DNA from: Dimorphilus gyrociliatus
Taxonomy: Eukaryota; Annelida; Polychaeta; Dinophilidae
Direction of reading: 5' to 3'
Assembly: GCA_904063045.1 (NCBI GenBank)
Contig: CAJFCJ010000007.1
Location: 4,347,404 to 4,411,403, forward strand
Length of the DNA stretch: 64,000 bases
Part shown: one piece after another, positions 1-13,433 of the stretch
How the letters are laid out: every line of letters begins with the position of its first letter
Numbering within the stretch: position 1 is the first letter of the stretch
Program-made: the position numbers and the translations under genes
The notes under the pieces: model-generated
What the model was told of the DNA's origin: nothing
What the model saw: the letters and a program-made list of their open reading frames with translations, nothing else
Databases searched by the model: none

Positions 1-1465
1 ATTCTTATACAACTTCAATGTTCTGGAATGACATCCGTTTTGGAGTTGATGCAGCAAGGTTACCCGTCTAGAACTCAATTTTCTGAACTGTACAACATGT
101 ATAAACAATACATGCCTCCTGATATTGCTAGGTTGGACGCTAGATTATTTTGTAAAGCTTTGTTCAAAGCTCTTGGATTAAACGAAATGGATTTCAAATT
201 CGGTCTAACAAAAGTATTTTTTAGGCCAGGAAAATTTGCGGAATTCGATCAAATTATGCGATCTGATCCTGAAAATCTAGCACTACTAATTAAAAAGGTT
301 AAAAAATGGTTGATATGCAGCAGATGGCGTAAAGCCCAATGGTGTACACTTTCTGTAATAAAACTCAAGAATAAGATTTTGTATAGAAGGGAACTACTCC
401 TTCTCTTACAGAAGACTATTAAATCGTGGTTGGCTGTTAGGGAATATAGACCACGTATCAAGGCTGTTAGTAGAATACTGGCTTTGCACGATCAATTATC
501 TGCCGTTGAGCCAATTATACCGCAGTTGAAAAAGGATAAAGATTCAGCAGCCAAATCAGTTAAAAAGGTCAAAGAACGACTTGGAGAGGTTGTCGCTAAA
601 ATACGCCAAGGAAAACTGGTTGCTGCCAAAGATTTGGAAAAATCATATAGCGAAATGGTTAAGGAAGTTGATAAAAATGTTATGGATATTAGAAAGTTGC
701 TCGAAAAGCAAAAGGCGGCCGACGAAGCGGATAGGTTAAGAAAGATACAGGAAGAAATGGAGAAAAATAAGAAATTGAAAGAAGAAGAAGAAAGAAAGAA
801 GAAAGCGGAAGAGGAAGAAAAACGTCTAAAAGCGGAAATGGAATTGAAGAGGAAGAAGGAAGAGGAAGTTGCTCGTAAAGCTGAAGAAGCAGAGAGAAAA
901 GCGGCTGAAAAGAATGCCGGTAAAATACAAAAAGAAAAAGAAGAAGCTGCTAAAAAGTATTTATTATAAGAATATAATATTAATGAAGATTAATAATATT
1001 TAAAAATTTTTTAAAAATCTATCAGCCAAGAAAGATTGGAACAAGAAAGAAGAGATCGTGAATTGGCATTAACACTAGTTAACGGAGAACAGGGAGCCGT
1101 TGAAGAAGCTGCTCCAACTGCAAGGTATGTATATATAAAAAAGCATTCTTACACTTTGTTAGACGTAGCTGTTATGGAATGTTAATATCAGCAGAATTGC
1201 GTGGTTTTTTATTCTTTTTTTTGCATCCTTACATTACTATTATCGTTGCATTTTATACGAGAAAAATCTCCGCATGCCTAAAATATTGTTGGAATTTGTA
1301 GTATTTTTGTTTGTCTTTCTCGTTAAAACAAACAAACAAACAAACAAATCGCTTATAGCATTATGAAGGCAAAAAAAAAAGAGAAAAAAATCAATCTTGT
1401 AAGGCAAAGTGTTACTTTATACTGCTTTCAAACATGTATATATATATTTATATACAGTATATATA

Positions 1466-1505
<40 letters not shown>

Positions 1506-3258
1506 TATGAATTCACGCCGCTTTTCTACCCGCTCCGCCCTCCTCAAAAGTACAAAAATCATAAATTAGTTAAAACGAAGGGAGAAAATATAGAAACTTT
1601 TATTGGATATTGGTCTTTTTATTAGTACTATGGGTGTTACTATCCTTCTCCCATTGTCCTTTCAGCTTAAATATTCTTTCTTATTTTTAAAGCTTTGCTT
1701 AGCTTTTAACAATTTATTAGATCAGTTCTATCTTTTATAACTAATTAAAACAGAGTACGATCGTTCAAAATGGATCCGAACGATGATCCAAGGTTCGTAG
1801 CTGAAATCTTTGTTCATTCTATTCTATTCGTAATTGGTTCTACGAGAAGAGATACAACCTGAGAATTGATTTAATAGATATGATATAAATCATATGTATT
1901 TTTTTGTAGTAACCATAACCTTACGAATAGAAAGTATTATGAACAGTGTAGAAAAATAATTAACAATTTCCAGCCGTTTCGTTTACGGAGAGGTTAAGAG
2001 TTATCATAATATTCAACAACCTCGAATGCAAGATACAGTTAAAATGCAGCAGCAACAGCCACAGTATCAGCAAAGGCAACCGCTGCAGCAACAACGGTGA
2101 GGATGTTAGATTTAGAGTTAATTTTAAAGAAAAAAAAGAAACAAATTTTGATAAATTAACCAAAAAAACAAAAAATTGACAATTTAATGTTTTTATTTTT
2201 TTGGTGAAAATATTAAATTAACTTAATTAATTAGAAAATAATTTATTCCCTTCACTAACCATCTGCACTCTAAACGCATGTCGATCTCTTTTTTCGAAAT
2301 ATCTTTCTAGACCGCAACAGACTCAGTTGTTGCAACAACAGCAGCAAAGGACTGCGGAGGCGGTTAGTCAAATGGAAGTCGACCTGCAGACAGGTTTAGT
2401 TGCGGCTAGTAGTAAAGCCGCCGCCTTACAATTCGATCCAATAATTACAAATACGTGAGTTGTTTGTTATTATGTGTGGTATTTTTTTTTTGGGGTATTT
2501 TTTTTCTTTCTTTATTACTATGGTTATTGTTATTTGTTTTTTATTATTTAGTTCTTTTATTTACATTTTATCTTGCTTATCACCATTCAAAAGAGTAAAC
2601 ATGCATTCTTTTTCTTCTTTCAACAAAATGATATAGTGCTGGAAAGCAGGTTGGTAAATACGACCTGACTAAAATGAAATATGCCGAATTAAGAGATGTG
2701 ATAAATACTTCCTGCGATATGGCGCTATTAGATGCCTGTAAAGAGGAATTTCATAGAAGATTAAAGGTGTACCATGCTTGGAAGACAAAGAATAAACAGC
2801 AAAAGGCTATGGAAAATCCGGATGCAGGTCGGGCTCCTAAAGCTGTTTTGGAAAGTCATTCCATTAGTGGCTTGTCCCAATCTAAACCAACAAAAGGAAT
2901 GGAAACTCAACGCTTCTTTAGAATTCCTTTTCTCAGACCATCTGATAATAATCGTGGAGATGGAGCACCGAAGCAGAAAGGTTGGTGGTACGCTCATTTC
3001 GATGGCAAATGGATTGCTCGCCAAATGGAGCTTCATCCGGAGAAAAGTGCCGTTCTCTTAGTTGCTGGCGTTGATGATATGAAAATGTGTGAGTTAAGCT
3101 TAGAAGACACTGGATTAACTAGGAAGAAGGGAGCAGAAATTCTGGAATGCGAATTTGAATCAGAATGGTCAAGAAATGAAGGAGATCGAATACTTAGTAA
3201 TGCTGGTAGACAAGTTACTTCAAAATATCTTCAACAAAAGCTAGGAATTCACTCTTAA
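1..3258 (+). CDS. MYO6: Myosin VI heavy chain, 3' part (converter to C-terminus)
   Basis: Minus-end-directed actin motor used in endocytosis, autophagy and membrane anchoring. Coding exons read: 1-956, 1026-1124, 1754-1792, 1974-2096, 2311-2454, 2637-3258; the 5' part lies outside the window. About 660 residues are visible. In order: end of the motor ([20 protein letters not shown]), the reverse-gear insert and IQ region ([13 protein letters not shown]...), a proximal tail, a highly charged E/K/R helix (about residues 235-320), three Q-rich exons, then the cargo-binding domain. Both cargo motifs of the family are present: RRL ([14 protein letters not shown]) and WWY ([12 protein letters not shown]). 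The C-terminus ([25 protein letters not shown]) is diagnostic. All introns here are phase 2. Identity is certain from family knowledge; the short third exon (1754-1792) and its splice sites are inferred. Confidence 0.96.
1754..2454 (+). other. Cassette exons of the myosin VI tail (39, 123 and 144 nt)
   Basis: Three exons (1754-1792, 1974-2096, 2311-2454) lie between the charged helix and the cargo-binding domain. Each is a multiple of three and each is bounded by phase-2 introns, so any combination can be skipped in frame. The second and third encode glutamine-rich sequence (for example [18 protein letters not shown] and QLLQQQQQR). Vertebrate myosin VI carries its alternatively spliced large insert at the corresponding place. 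Alternative use is inferred, not observed. Confidence 0.7.
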
Positions 3259-5622
3259 TCTTTTTTTTTCACAATTTGTGCTTTAGTTTCCTCTCATTCG
3301 ATAAAGAAATATTTTTTTTCAATACATTCGAGAAGTAACTTTTGTTCACTCACCGAATGTTTCTAATTCATGTTTAAAAATTTTATTATTCCCTATCTTC
3401 TCTCTTCCCTTTCCACTTGTTTATCAGAGGGTTTAGCAAAATAACAAACCTATTCAAGACATCATGTTCGCTTATTTTTGTCCTCATTCTTTGCCTTCTT
3501 TCTCTCTCTTTCTCTTTCTCTTTGCTCTTGGAGTAAGGATCGTAATATTTATTGAACCTTGTTATAATTTCATTTTAAATAAATGCTAATTAGTTAAACT
3601 TTTCAATGAGTTAACAAGAAAGTACAATCAGCTTTCTTTCCATTAAAAATCTCTTCTTTCTGTTTGTTTTTTTTTTAATAAAAAATCTATAACAACTAAC
3701 ATTCGTACGTTTAACATTTATATTATCTTTTATCTTTAATTAATTTTAACTAACAATACTACTACAAAATCACTCCTCCTCCTTCCTGCTCTTCTTCTCT
3801 TTCAATTGTATATTTTTTCTTATTCAAGGGGAAAGTTTATTGTCCTTCTCTTCTATCCCACCCTCTTACTCTCTCTCTCTCTCTCTGTCTCTCTCTTTTT
3901 CTCAGTTAGGTCATCACTCATTTTTCTTTTTCTATCTTTGCAATTTTTTATAATTAGGTAATGGTTTTATTAACTATGAAGTCTTTTCTTTTTTTGTTAG
4001 GTCACGTGACAATTAGTATTTTTAATAAAAAAAACTGACATAAATATAATTATATTATTTACTAACAGGTTATCTAAGCTTTCTTATCAAAATCCCTATT
4101 CTTCAAAAAGCATTCTTGCATATTTCACATACTTAAAGGAAATGTATCGACTTGCACGCCATTTAGCGGATATAAAGTACATTAAAACTATTTTTTTTAT
4201 GGATATATTTCGCATCTATTTTTAGTGAATAATAGATATTGAATTGATAATATAATTTAAAGAAAAAGGTACTAGGGAACGTTTTTAATCTCTTTTTCTT
4301 TCCTTTTTTTTTTAATTACAATCAATTTATTTAAATAATTACATTTGTATACTAATGTTTCACTGGTCTAATGGGGGAAATATAATTGTTATAGCATTTC
4401 CTTTATATTGTTGCCGTTATATTTATAATAGAAAGAAAGGGTGAAAAAAAATCAACTATTTTAAGAGTGAATAGAGAGAGAAGGACAAGAGTGGAGAGTG
4501 GGGGAAGGGGAAAGGTGAAAAAATCAAGGGTCCTAAAAAAACTACCATTGGTTACAAAAACTATAATAACACTATGTAAATTAGCGAACTCCCTTAAGAA
4601 TAAATTTCCTATAGAATAATAGTATATTCTATAAGTTTTGCAGATGGTATTAAGACCTTTAAATGGAAGAAATTTCTTATAATAATACTTCTAGAGGATA
4701 TTTCTTTTCCTCTTTTTTTTATAAGAAAAAGGCGTTTCCTTGTTAAGGGGAAATTGTAGAGTAGATTATTGCATTCGACGTTTTCTAGTCCGTTGTTGAC
4801 AACAAATTAACACGGTAGAGAAACGTGAGAGAAAAAGAGAAAGAAAGAGAGAAACAGAGTGTGAAAGTGATAAATCTGGAAACATCGCCTTTTTCTTATC
4901 AGCCTAAGGGTGGAATGTCATCTGCTACTGTCTAAATTCTTGTATACTTATATTACTATAAGAGTAATACATGAATATACCATAAACAAAACTTCTTATG
5001 TATACTAATGTATACCGAATACAGTATATATTAGTATATCATCAATCAAAAATAGATGGCGTTGTATAAAGAATGTAATGTAGAGAAATTGAATTTTTTG
5101 AAATAGTAATAGAATGACGAGTTCAAATTCGTCTCTTTATATCGTTGATGAATGCATTAAGATATCATTGTCAACTATTTAGAAAAAAGTATATAAAAAC
5201 ATTAGATAATCTGAACTTTCTCTTATTAGATTGTATAAGGATTACATCCTAGGGTTGTTTTCCTCCTATTGAAATTTAATTCTAGCCTCTTTTATGATGT
5301 AATATCTGTTGTTCACCCTTTTTGACGTCATTTATTAAATCTTGGTAGTATTTTTCCCTCTGGTCATTATCTACAACAATTACCAATGTGACTTTCTCCC
5401 AGGAGTTTTCAAAGAAATTGGACGTACAGTAAAAATTCTGAATTGTAACCTGGCTGCAGTAACTAAATAAAAGTCTGCAGTAAAAAATTGATTATTTTAC
5501 GCTTTATGGTTGAAAAAATTCATAAAGAGAAGTTTATTTAAAGGGAATATGAAAAAAGAAATAATAAAAGTAAATAAACAATAAATTTTATTACTATTTC
5601 AATAGTGGGTAAAAGTAAACAA

Positions 5623-5628
<6 letters not shown>

Positions 5629-5682
<54 letters not shown>
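5629..5682. repeat. (GA)n microsatellite
   Basis: An uninterrupted GA dinucleotide run of about 50 bases, preceded by GATA units. Confidence 0.95.
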
Positions 5683-5685
<3 letters not shown>

Positions 5686-8252
5686 ATGTGTGTAGAGAAC
5701 TGGTGACTAGGGACATGTCGAGATGCAACAATGTTTCTTTTGTATCGTATATGTTATATACTCAAAAAATTGTATCTATCGCCTTCAAATTTATACTAAC
5801 AAAATATATATGAATGTCACAGAAAGAATAGATGCTGAATAATTTTATGCTAATTAACTTGACCTTTATAAATATGTAAATTACTTAATTTAATATAATT
5901 CTTTTATATTTTAAAAATTACCTTAAATGTTTGTAATTTCGAGAATTTTTTTTAACCAGACGTTGATTACTGCAGTTCCCTTTTTCGCTATTTTATTTAT
6001 CCAATAAAGGAATCAGTTTTCCCTTTTTTAGGTCAATTTTCGATGTTGAACCGTAACATTTTCCATGACATATGAATCAAGATGAATCCCATTGGTCCCA
6101 AATATTGGATGCAATGAGACAAACTTGACAAAATTGTGATGGTTGATATTAATATTTTTTATATGGTTTATTAAAGAGTTCTTTATTTTAGCAGGATTAT
6201 ATAATAAAAGAGATATATTAGGGGAGAGAGAGAAATTTACTTTTATTATTAATAACAATGGTAATATTTACATTAATTTTACATATCGTGTGAATATGTT
6301 TGTTTTTTTTTTCAACTAATTTAATTAGATAGAGATAACTGGTAGCTTATACTTTGTCGGTTTATCTAAAAGATTAATGGCCTCTGACTTAAATCGTTAC
6401 AACCGTTTAAGCTCTTCCTTTTATCGTTAATCTAATCGAAGGATACTTTGTGTACTATTACATTTAACCTTAGGCCTATAATGGGATAGAATAAAAAAAA
6501 TAACTAACCCTACTTTTAACACCTATTTATCATTCTCAATCGCTCTTAACCCTTTAATTACGAGGAGAAAAGTTCTAGGGCTAGGCTTACATTCTCTTAA
6601 TTAGAATCTAGCCAGTAAATTTCTCTACTTAGTTAAAAATTGTATACAGGAAACGTCTGTATAATTTATAATCATGTTATCCTTTAAACGAGTAACAGAT
6701 AAGTATTTTAAATGAAGTAATTAATGTTATTGGAATGAAAAATTAGTAATTTATTGAAAGTAAGAATATTTTTATCTGATATCAACCGTCCATTTAAATG
6801 AAGTAAGAAAGTATAGGGAAAAAAAGGGTCCAAGGGGCAAAATAGTAGGACAAAGGGGTAAATTACTTCCTGTTAAACTGTAATATATATATATCTAATA
6901 TACTATATAGAAAATGTATTATACTGCCTTATATGCCCATGCGTATTTGATGTAATTGCTTTTTACAGTCTTCTCAAAATCGATCCCCCCCTCTAACTTT
7001 CCATTCAAAACGCATTTGCCTTTACGTGACACTTGGCGTAAATTCAGTTAACTTTACCTTAATAAACGTCAACTATTATAATTAAATCTGTAAAACAGTA
7101 TAATATTTAAATACGCTTAATTAGAACGTGCTTCACATACTGTCTTCTTTTCTTATTATTATTAAACAAGAAAATAGTCTCTCTCCTCCTCTCTCTCTCT
7201 TTCTCTCTCACTCTCATGTATCTGAGAATGTTTTTGCTCTTTGTCTCATAAGAATTTTCTTCAAAAATAAAATTCAGATTAAAAGATTTGGAAAACTTAG
7301 AGGACTGAGAGAGACAGATAAAGAAAGAGGAGAAAGATAAAGGATAAAGAAAAAAACAAAAGAGTATATGTCTATCCCAAGATTTATATTTACTTTTATG
7401 AATAAGTAGTATTTGTTAAGCAAGTCTACTTCTTTTATACCACTTGTTTGCAATGTTTGTTTGTAGATGTTTTTCTCTTTTCATTCGCTCTTTCTATCTA
7501 TCTATCTACCATTTGTATTTGTTTTTCTCGTATACATACATACATCCATATATATACTGTATATATTAATATATGTACTCTCCCGCTCTCTCTCTCTCTC
7601 TCTCTCTCTTTCATACGCAGATATATATATATATATATTGTATAATCTTATACAGCAAACGCACTATACAGTACTCTGCAAAGGCAATAAATCTTTTTAC
7701 GTTCTCGCTCTTTTTCGTCTAGTTATCGACTCTTCTACCATTTTCTCTTAATACTGTAGAACTCTCTAATATCGACGGCTTACTACGTTATTATCACGTC
7801 ATGCCAGATATAAAAGGTCGTTGTTAGGCTATATGTTATCTTTTATTGTGGAATAAAATTATAGATGCTTTAAAACATTTAGAATATAGGCTGACAAAGG
7901 GGTTAAATAGTAAGTAAGAAAATTATTTCTTCCATCACAATCTTTTATCTCTCGATGAAATTTCATGTTATCCGATAAACTCTATACATTCTCAATTAGA
8001 TTATTGACGAGTGACTGTCGGATTTAGAATATGGATAAATGATACATATCTATTCACTTGGTTACTAGAAATAAGTATTTAGAACTAAAGGGAATAGTAT
8101 GATCCTTATTGAACCTTATGGGAATTTAAGAAAAAGGAAAGAGAAAGAGAAAGGAGAGAAAAAGTATAAAAAAAATTGATTGAAAGACCTTTTAAATATT
8201 CTTGCTTTTCTAAAATGAAAAAGGAAAAAGAGGAGAAATATTGATGTCATTC

Positions 8253-8287
8253 TATATACTGTATATATTTAATATATACAGTATATA
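8253..8287. repeat. AT-rich inverted repeat (17-nt arms, 1-nt spacer)
   Basis: The left arm TATATACTGTATATATT (8253-8269) is followed after one base by its exact reverse complement (8271-8287). Each arm contains one copy of the recurrent TATACTGTATA word. Confidence 0.85.
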
Positions 8288-9812
8288 TACCTGTGACAGG
8301 TCTGAGGAATATATTCCAGCTAATTGTGATGCTTTGGTGTGTAGGTATTAATATTCTATGCATAAATTCTCGTTACTAGCCCACCGTTGCACTCTTATTT
8401 CTCTTCATTTACAAACTATTCAAAAGAATAATTAATTAATTGTAAAAATTGATAATTATCCATCTAATATACTACGTGTGAAAATAAATTTATGAAAAAT
8501 AGACGCTCTTGAGATTTATTGATCAGCTACGTTTAGTTTTTCAATAAAGAAAGCGCCTACGTTTTGTTTATGTTACACATATTTGTAGTCAGAACCATGC
8601 ATATACATTAAATATACATTTAGCAATCTACTATCTAATTTCTTTTTGTTTCTTTTTTTATTCGCCTTGCCTACTCATTTTCTCTCTTTACACTATATAT
8701 AGTAAATGATCATTTCGATATAATATATAGTGGAGCAATTGATGTTTCCTTGTATATACTGTATATATACTGTATGCTGACATAACTACATCTTTAAAAT
8801 ATAAAAGAAAGAGAATTTTGTTCGGTTATAATAAGGAATGATTTATACTAAAGGCGTTTAATGAAGTGAAAAAGTAACGCCGAATTATATAAAAGAGAAG
8901 AATTGAGAAATCAGACGTTGAAAAGGGCGTAGAGTACAGCTTTAATAGTTATTTGTTTGCTCAATCTTACATATTTACAGAAGGATCCGCTATCTGATTT
9001 CGGTATATGTCATATTAATATTGCAATATATCTCCAATTTTACTCTATAAGCTTTGCTAATTTCAAGTTTATCATCTTTATAGTTCTAGCATATTTTTCA
9101 ACTTTCCCAAAGTTATGCATTCCTAAAGTTTCTCTTCTTCTCTTTCTTTAATATTCATTGAACTTTTGATATTTCTTATGTTTACGTTATTAAGGGTGGT
9201 CTTAGAACTCCACCCTTTACTCTTTTGGAAAACCCTTCTCTCAATTTTTTATTCCTCCCCCTCCCCATCTCTCCTCATCTTCTCCCCTGCACTATCTATC
9301 ACGTTTGCATATGCACTCTAACCTTCTCTGATCTTTTTTTTTTGCCACTTTCTTTTCTACTTACACACAGTTGTTAGATTGAAAAAACTAAGAATAAGAA
9401 ACAAAAGAGATAAAGAGAAAGAGAAAGAGAAAGAGAGAAAAAGAGACTTGGGAATAAAGAAAGTTTAGGAAGAATACACTGTATTATGTATTCGAACCTT
9501 TGTAGCAGAGTTTGTAAGTGTGTATGTGTGTGTGTTGTTTTTTTTTACCATTATTTTTATTTCTTTCAATTTAAAAAAAAAAAAACAGTGAAAAGTAAAA
9601 TTAACACATTTTCTGGCCACATAAACATAAGTATGTAACAGATGCTAATAAAAAATCAGTCGAACGTTGAATTTAGACGAATTCGTTATTTACGGTAGAG
9701 AAGAGTGCTGCGAGAAGTAGGAAAGTCCACCAAAAAGTAGGACTAATTCTTCTTCTTCGAGATAGACTGACAGAAAAAAAGAGAAAGGAGATAAATATAT
9801 AGATAGATAGAT

Positions 9813-9848
<36 letters not shown>

Positions 9849-10206
9849 GAAATAAATAGAAAAGATTCGACTACTAATTAATTGTAAGTTTCTTTAATTT
9901 TTGTTGTGGAATTTAAAAAAAAAGGAGAGTTTAAGTGTAAAAAAAAAATCGAATCTAATACTAGAAAAAGTAAAAGGAGGAGAGGAAAGAGAAGAAGAAT
10001 TAAAGGAATTTTCTCCTTTAAATTAGGGAAAAAAAACTGTATAGTAACAATTTTGAATTTCCTTTATAAAGCATGAATTGTAAATAGAATATTGCTTAGT
10101 TGCTATTATTTTAACACATTACGCCGATAAGATCATTAACAGTTATTAAAGTGAAAAATTTGTTCCATTAGATTAATATATTTTCATTTATTTCTTTTTT
10201 CTGCAG

Positions 10207-10314
10207 CGTGTTACCATGGTTATTTTTGGTTGTGACATGTAGAGGGCGTTTTCGTTTAGACGCCCCATTTCACGACGCCGGATCGATGAGTAATGATGCA
10301 TAGTTGGCGATAAT
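10207..10314 (+). promoter_or_regulatory. 5' UTR part of the p140Cap-like start exon with short uORF
   Basis: It follows a strong polypyrimidine-CAG acceptor. It contains an upstream ATG at 10215 that opens a tiny ORF and closes at the TAG just before the AGAGGGCG word. It also carries a TAGAGGGCGT CTCF-like core at 10240-10249. Confidence 0.5.
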
Positions 10315-13177
10315 ATGGGTAAGAAGAGGAGTAAATCTATGACACCCCCATCGAAAGAGGATGTTAAGGAAGAGATGATCAGCAAAAAGAAAGACGGTAA
10401 AGGATTCTTTAGCTAGATGTTTTTTTTACTATTAATTAAGATGTCCTAAGTAAGTGCTAACGCGTCTATGGAATGCTTTTTGATTAAAGTATGTCGTGGT
10501 CACGTTTCTTATTAATTGTATTGGCAATAAGCTTATAAATATGGCAAGGGCACTATTTCCGGATAAGTCCACATTAATATTTAAGTTTCGTGACGGCAGC
10601 CTAATGAATATGCAGAATGTGTCTTTTGTACAAAGATGGTTAACTCCTTTGCTACATAATATATTTTAAACTGTTCGTTTCTTCCAAATAACTATCACTA
10701 AATTCTGGACTCTGTAAAGAGAACAATAAATTAGAACTACGTTCTGTTCTCCCTTATCTTGGAGACGCAAACTGTAGACTTAAGTCTCCTTTATTTTCCT
10801 TCTTTATCTTTCTCCTTATCCTGTTTCCTCTCCCCCCCTCTCTCTCTCACACACACTCACAGTTTGTCTCTTCTTCTGCTTTTCCTGCTTTTTTTCCAAT
10901 GAGTTACGTCTTGTAAAGTAAACAGACGAACACAGGAAATTAACTTATTAGCAATGACTACATAATTAATTGTCGACTACGGAAAGTGTTTAATTTAAAA
11001 CTTTTAACTGCAAAATTCCATGTTTGGGAACATTACGATTTATTCCATATAAATTATAGAAAATTCAATCAATTTTATCGAAAATAGAAGAAGAAATTAA
11101 GAGAGCGTCGAAAAACTTTTAAATGTCATTAGCTAATTATTTTATAGTCTGATGGATAAGGCTTTTTAAGAGATGTCTTAGTCGTTTAAATGAACATGCT
11201 TAAATAGATTTGTGATTACTTTCTCCTTTCTCCTCTCTTTAAAAAAGAAACAGTTACCGTTATTCCTTACGCAACGAAACGCAGTACTAAATATTTCGTG
11301 TAAGAGAATATTATATTCTTCTTCTCTTAATGGATTTACCTTTAATGCAGTTGGATCTCTTTTTCACTTCTCTTTGGAATTAGAGTAGACGGAAGAAGGA
11401 GAAGAAAAAGAAAACATATCTTTAAATATCGGCTTCTCTCCTTTCTTTGTGGACGTAAATCAGATAGAGTCACGCAAGCTAGAAACAAGACCAATTAAAG
11501 TTGAAATTACCAGATTCATAAAAAAATTTTACACAAAATTGAGCATCTTCTAAAGAAAGTAGGCTTAAATATACTTGGAATCACTAAATCCTATTGGGAG
11601 CTATCGGATGTATAGTACAATTATACTTAATAGCCTATACTATTAGTTATAAGAGTTATACCATTTCTTCGTCTGGGTTAAATTCCAAGAGGGCGAACAT
11701 ACTCTTCTTTTCTTTCCCTTTTACTTTGTTAAATGGCAGAAAATTAGGACATCAATACGAAAAGAAAGCAAGGAGAGAGAAGAGAGGATAGGAGAAAAGT
11801 AGAACAAAAGGTAGAAGAGAAGCTAGAAGACAATCGGTTTTTCTTTATTATTGATAAATTAAATCTGGCCAATTTGTCACGAGGAATTTCTCTAAGAAAT
11901 AACTTGATTACCAAGCTAACGTTTAGAATCGTTAACCTTAATATCTTCCTATACATAAAAGTTTTAAGCAACATTTAACCGAAAAAGCTATAATCCTATA
12001 TACGGTAAACTGATAAATATATATAAATTGTATATACTTCGAAAGATATATAAGAATTTATGAAGCTATTGTAAACTGGTATATCTATTCTTCTTTTATG
12101 TTTAAAGTTAGACTTGTTTCATCTTTATAGGTTTTTCTTTCAACCATAATAAAACCATCAATAACTCCCAAAGTTGCACCAGGGCAAAAATTTATTAAAT
12201 AAGAGAGAAACGCACAAAAATTGATTTCATATATACGTCTTAACAGGATCTAAGGAATGCGAAAGAGTTGACGAGCGGAGGCGTCACACAGTTACAGTTT
12301 CCGGTTCAGACGTCGATTCACTCTACAGCAGTAAAGGTGTACGTATAAGTATATTTTCTTTAAAAGGCCTACGTATTATTTTAACAGAGAACACTGTCAT
12401 CTAGTGGCAAATCGGACTTTCAATGGGATTATCCCATAAGCAAATAGTTTACAATTGTCCAAAAAGAAAAAGTTTTTAAGTATATGGGGTGTTGTATGGG
12501 AGGGTGACTATGAGAGTTTTAGTACGATTCGTCACAATTTTATTTAGTAAGTAATAAAGAGATCTAATTCTACTATACATTCCTCAATGCAGAGTGTCTA
12601 TGAGAGTTCAGACGATGTTCTTGCAAGGTCATTTCCGGCCCACTCGGAAGCGATTTACGGTCCGAAAAAGATTACGGTATGTAAAATTTTATTTATCGCT
12701 GATCATTATTTCTCTATAATATGCAACATCTATTAATATTGACCTCTTGAATATGCATATATACTAATATACAGTATATATATATATGTATATACTAATA
12801 TACTTTATATGCATACATATATGCATATATGCAGTTTTTTCTGTTTATAAATTTAGACTTACATAAATATATATATATGTAATATGCGTATTGATTACTT
12901 AAAAAAAAATTCTTGCAACGCCCCCTACGGGCAACTCGCCTTATTGATCGAGGCCGTCACTTGTTCAGTATTAGTTCTTTTGATGTTACCGAAACGTGAT
13001 GGTAGGATATGTCCGTTTTGACGGCCTGCTGCTGTTCAAGGAAAATGTCAGAGGTAAAATAAGATCTAGCTCATAACGTAAATAGTTATATCATTTATAG
13101 CACTGATCCGAACATAATCAATATGACGATTAACAAAATATTACTTTTTATGCCAATTTCACTTCTTCTCCCTCTCC

Positions 13178-13212
<35 letters not shown>

Positions 13213-13381
13213 AATATATTACATATATTTGCGGGATATATTGTATATTGTACAAGCAGTATATAAGAGAAATATTTATTAATATGCAGTATATGCATGT
13301 ATAAGCTGTGTACTCTTTATGTATTCTATTGTCTTCTTCCTTTTCATCTTTACATTACAAAAACGATAAAAAATCAGTTAA

Positions 13382-13433
<52 letters not shown>

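Larger units (their letters stand above)
3259..10206. other. Myosin VI 3' UTR and intergenic region
   Basis: No coding exon recognised. It holds pyrimidine- and purine-rich tracts, a long (GA)n at about 5629-5682, CT tracts near 7190 and 7590, a GA tract near 9815-9845, several TATACTGTATA words, and a strong AT hairpin at 8253-8287. A GTCACGTGAC palindrome lies at 4001-4010. The short ORFs here are microsatellite translations. Non-coding first exons of the downstream p140Cap-like gene may lie here but cannot be placed. Confidence 0.6.

Noticed and set aside
3259-10206. Search for transposons, LTRs or tRNA genes here and in the 24-38 kb desert
   Set aside because: No polymerase, transposase or integrase fragments, no long terminal or inverted repeats beyond short AT hairpins, and no convincing tRNA A/B boxes seen by eye. 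A repeat-database or tRNAscan run would be needed to exclude degraded copies.
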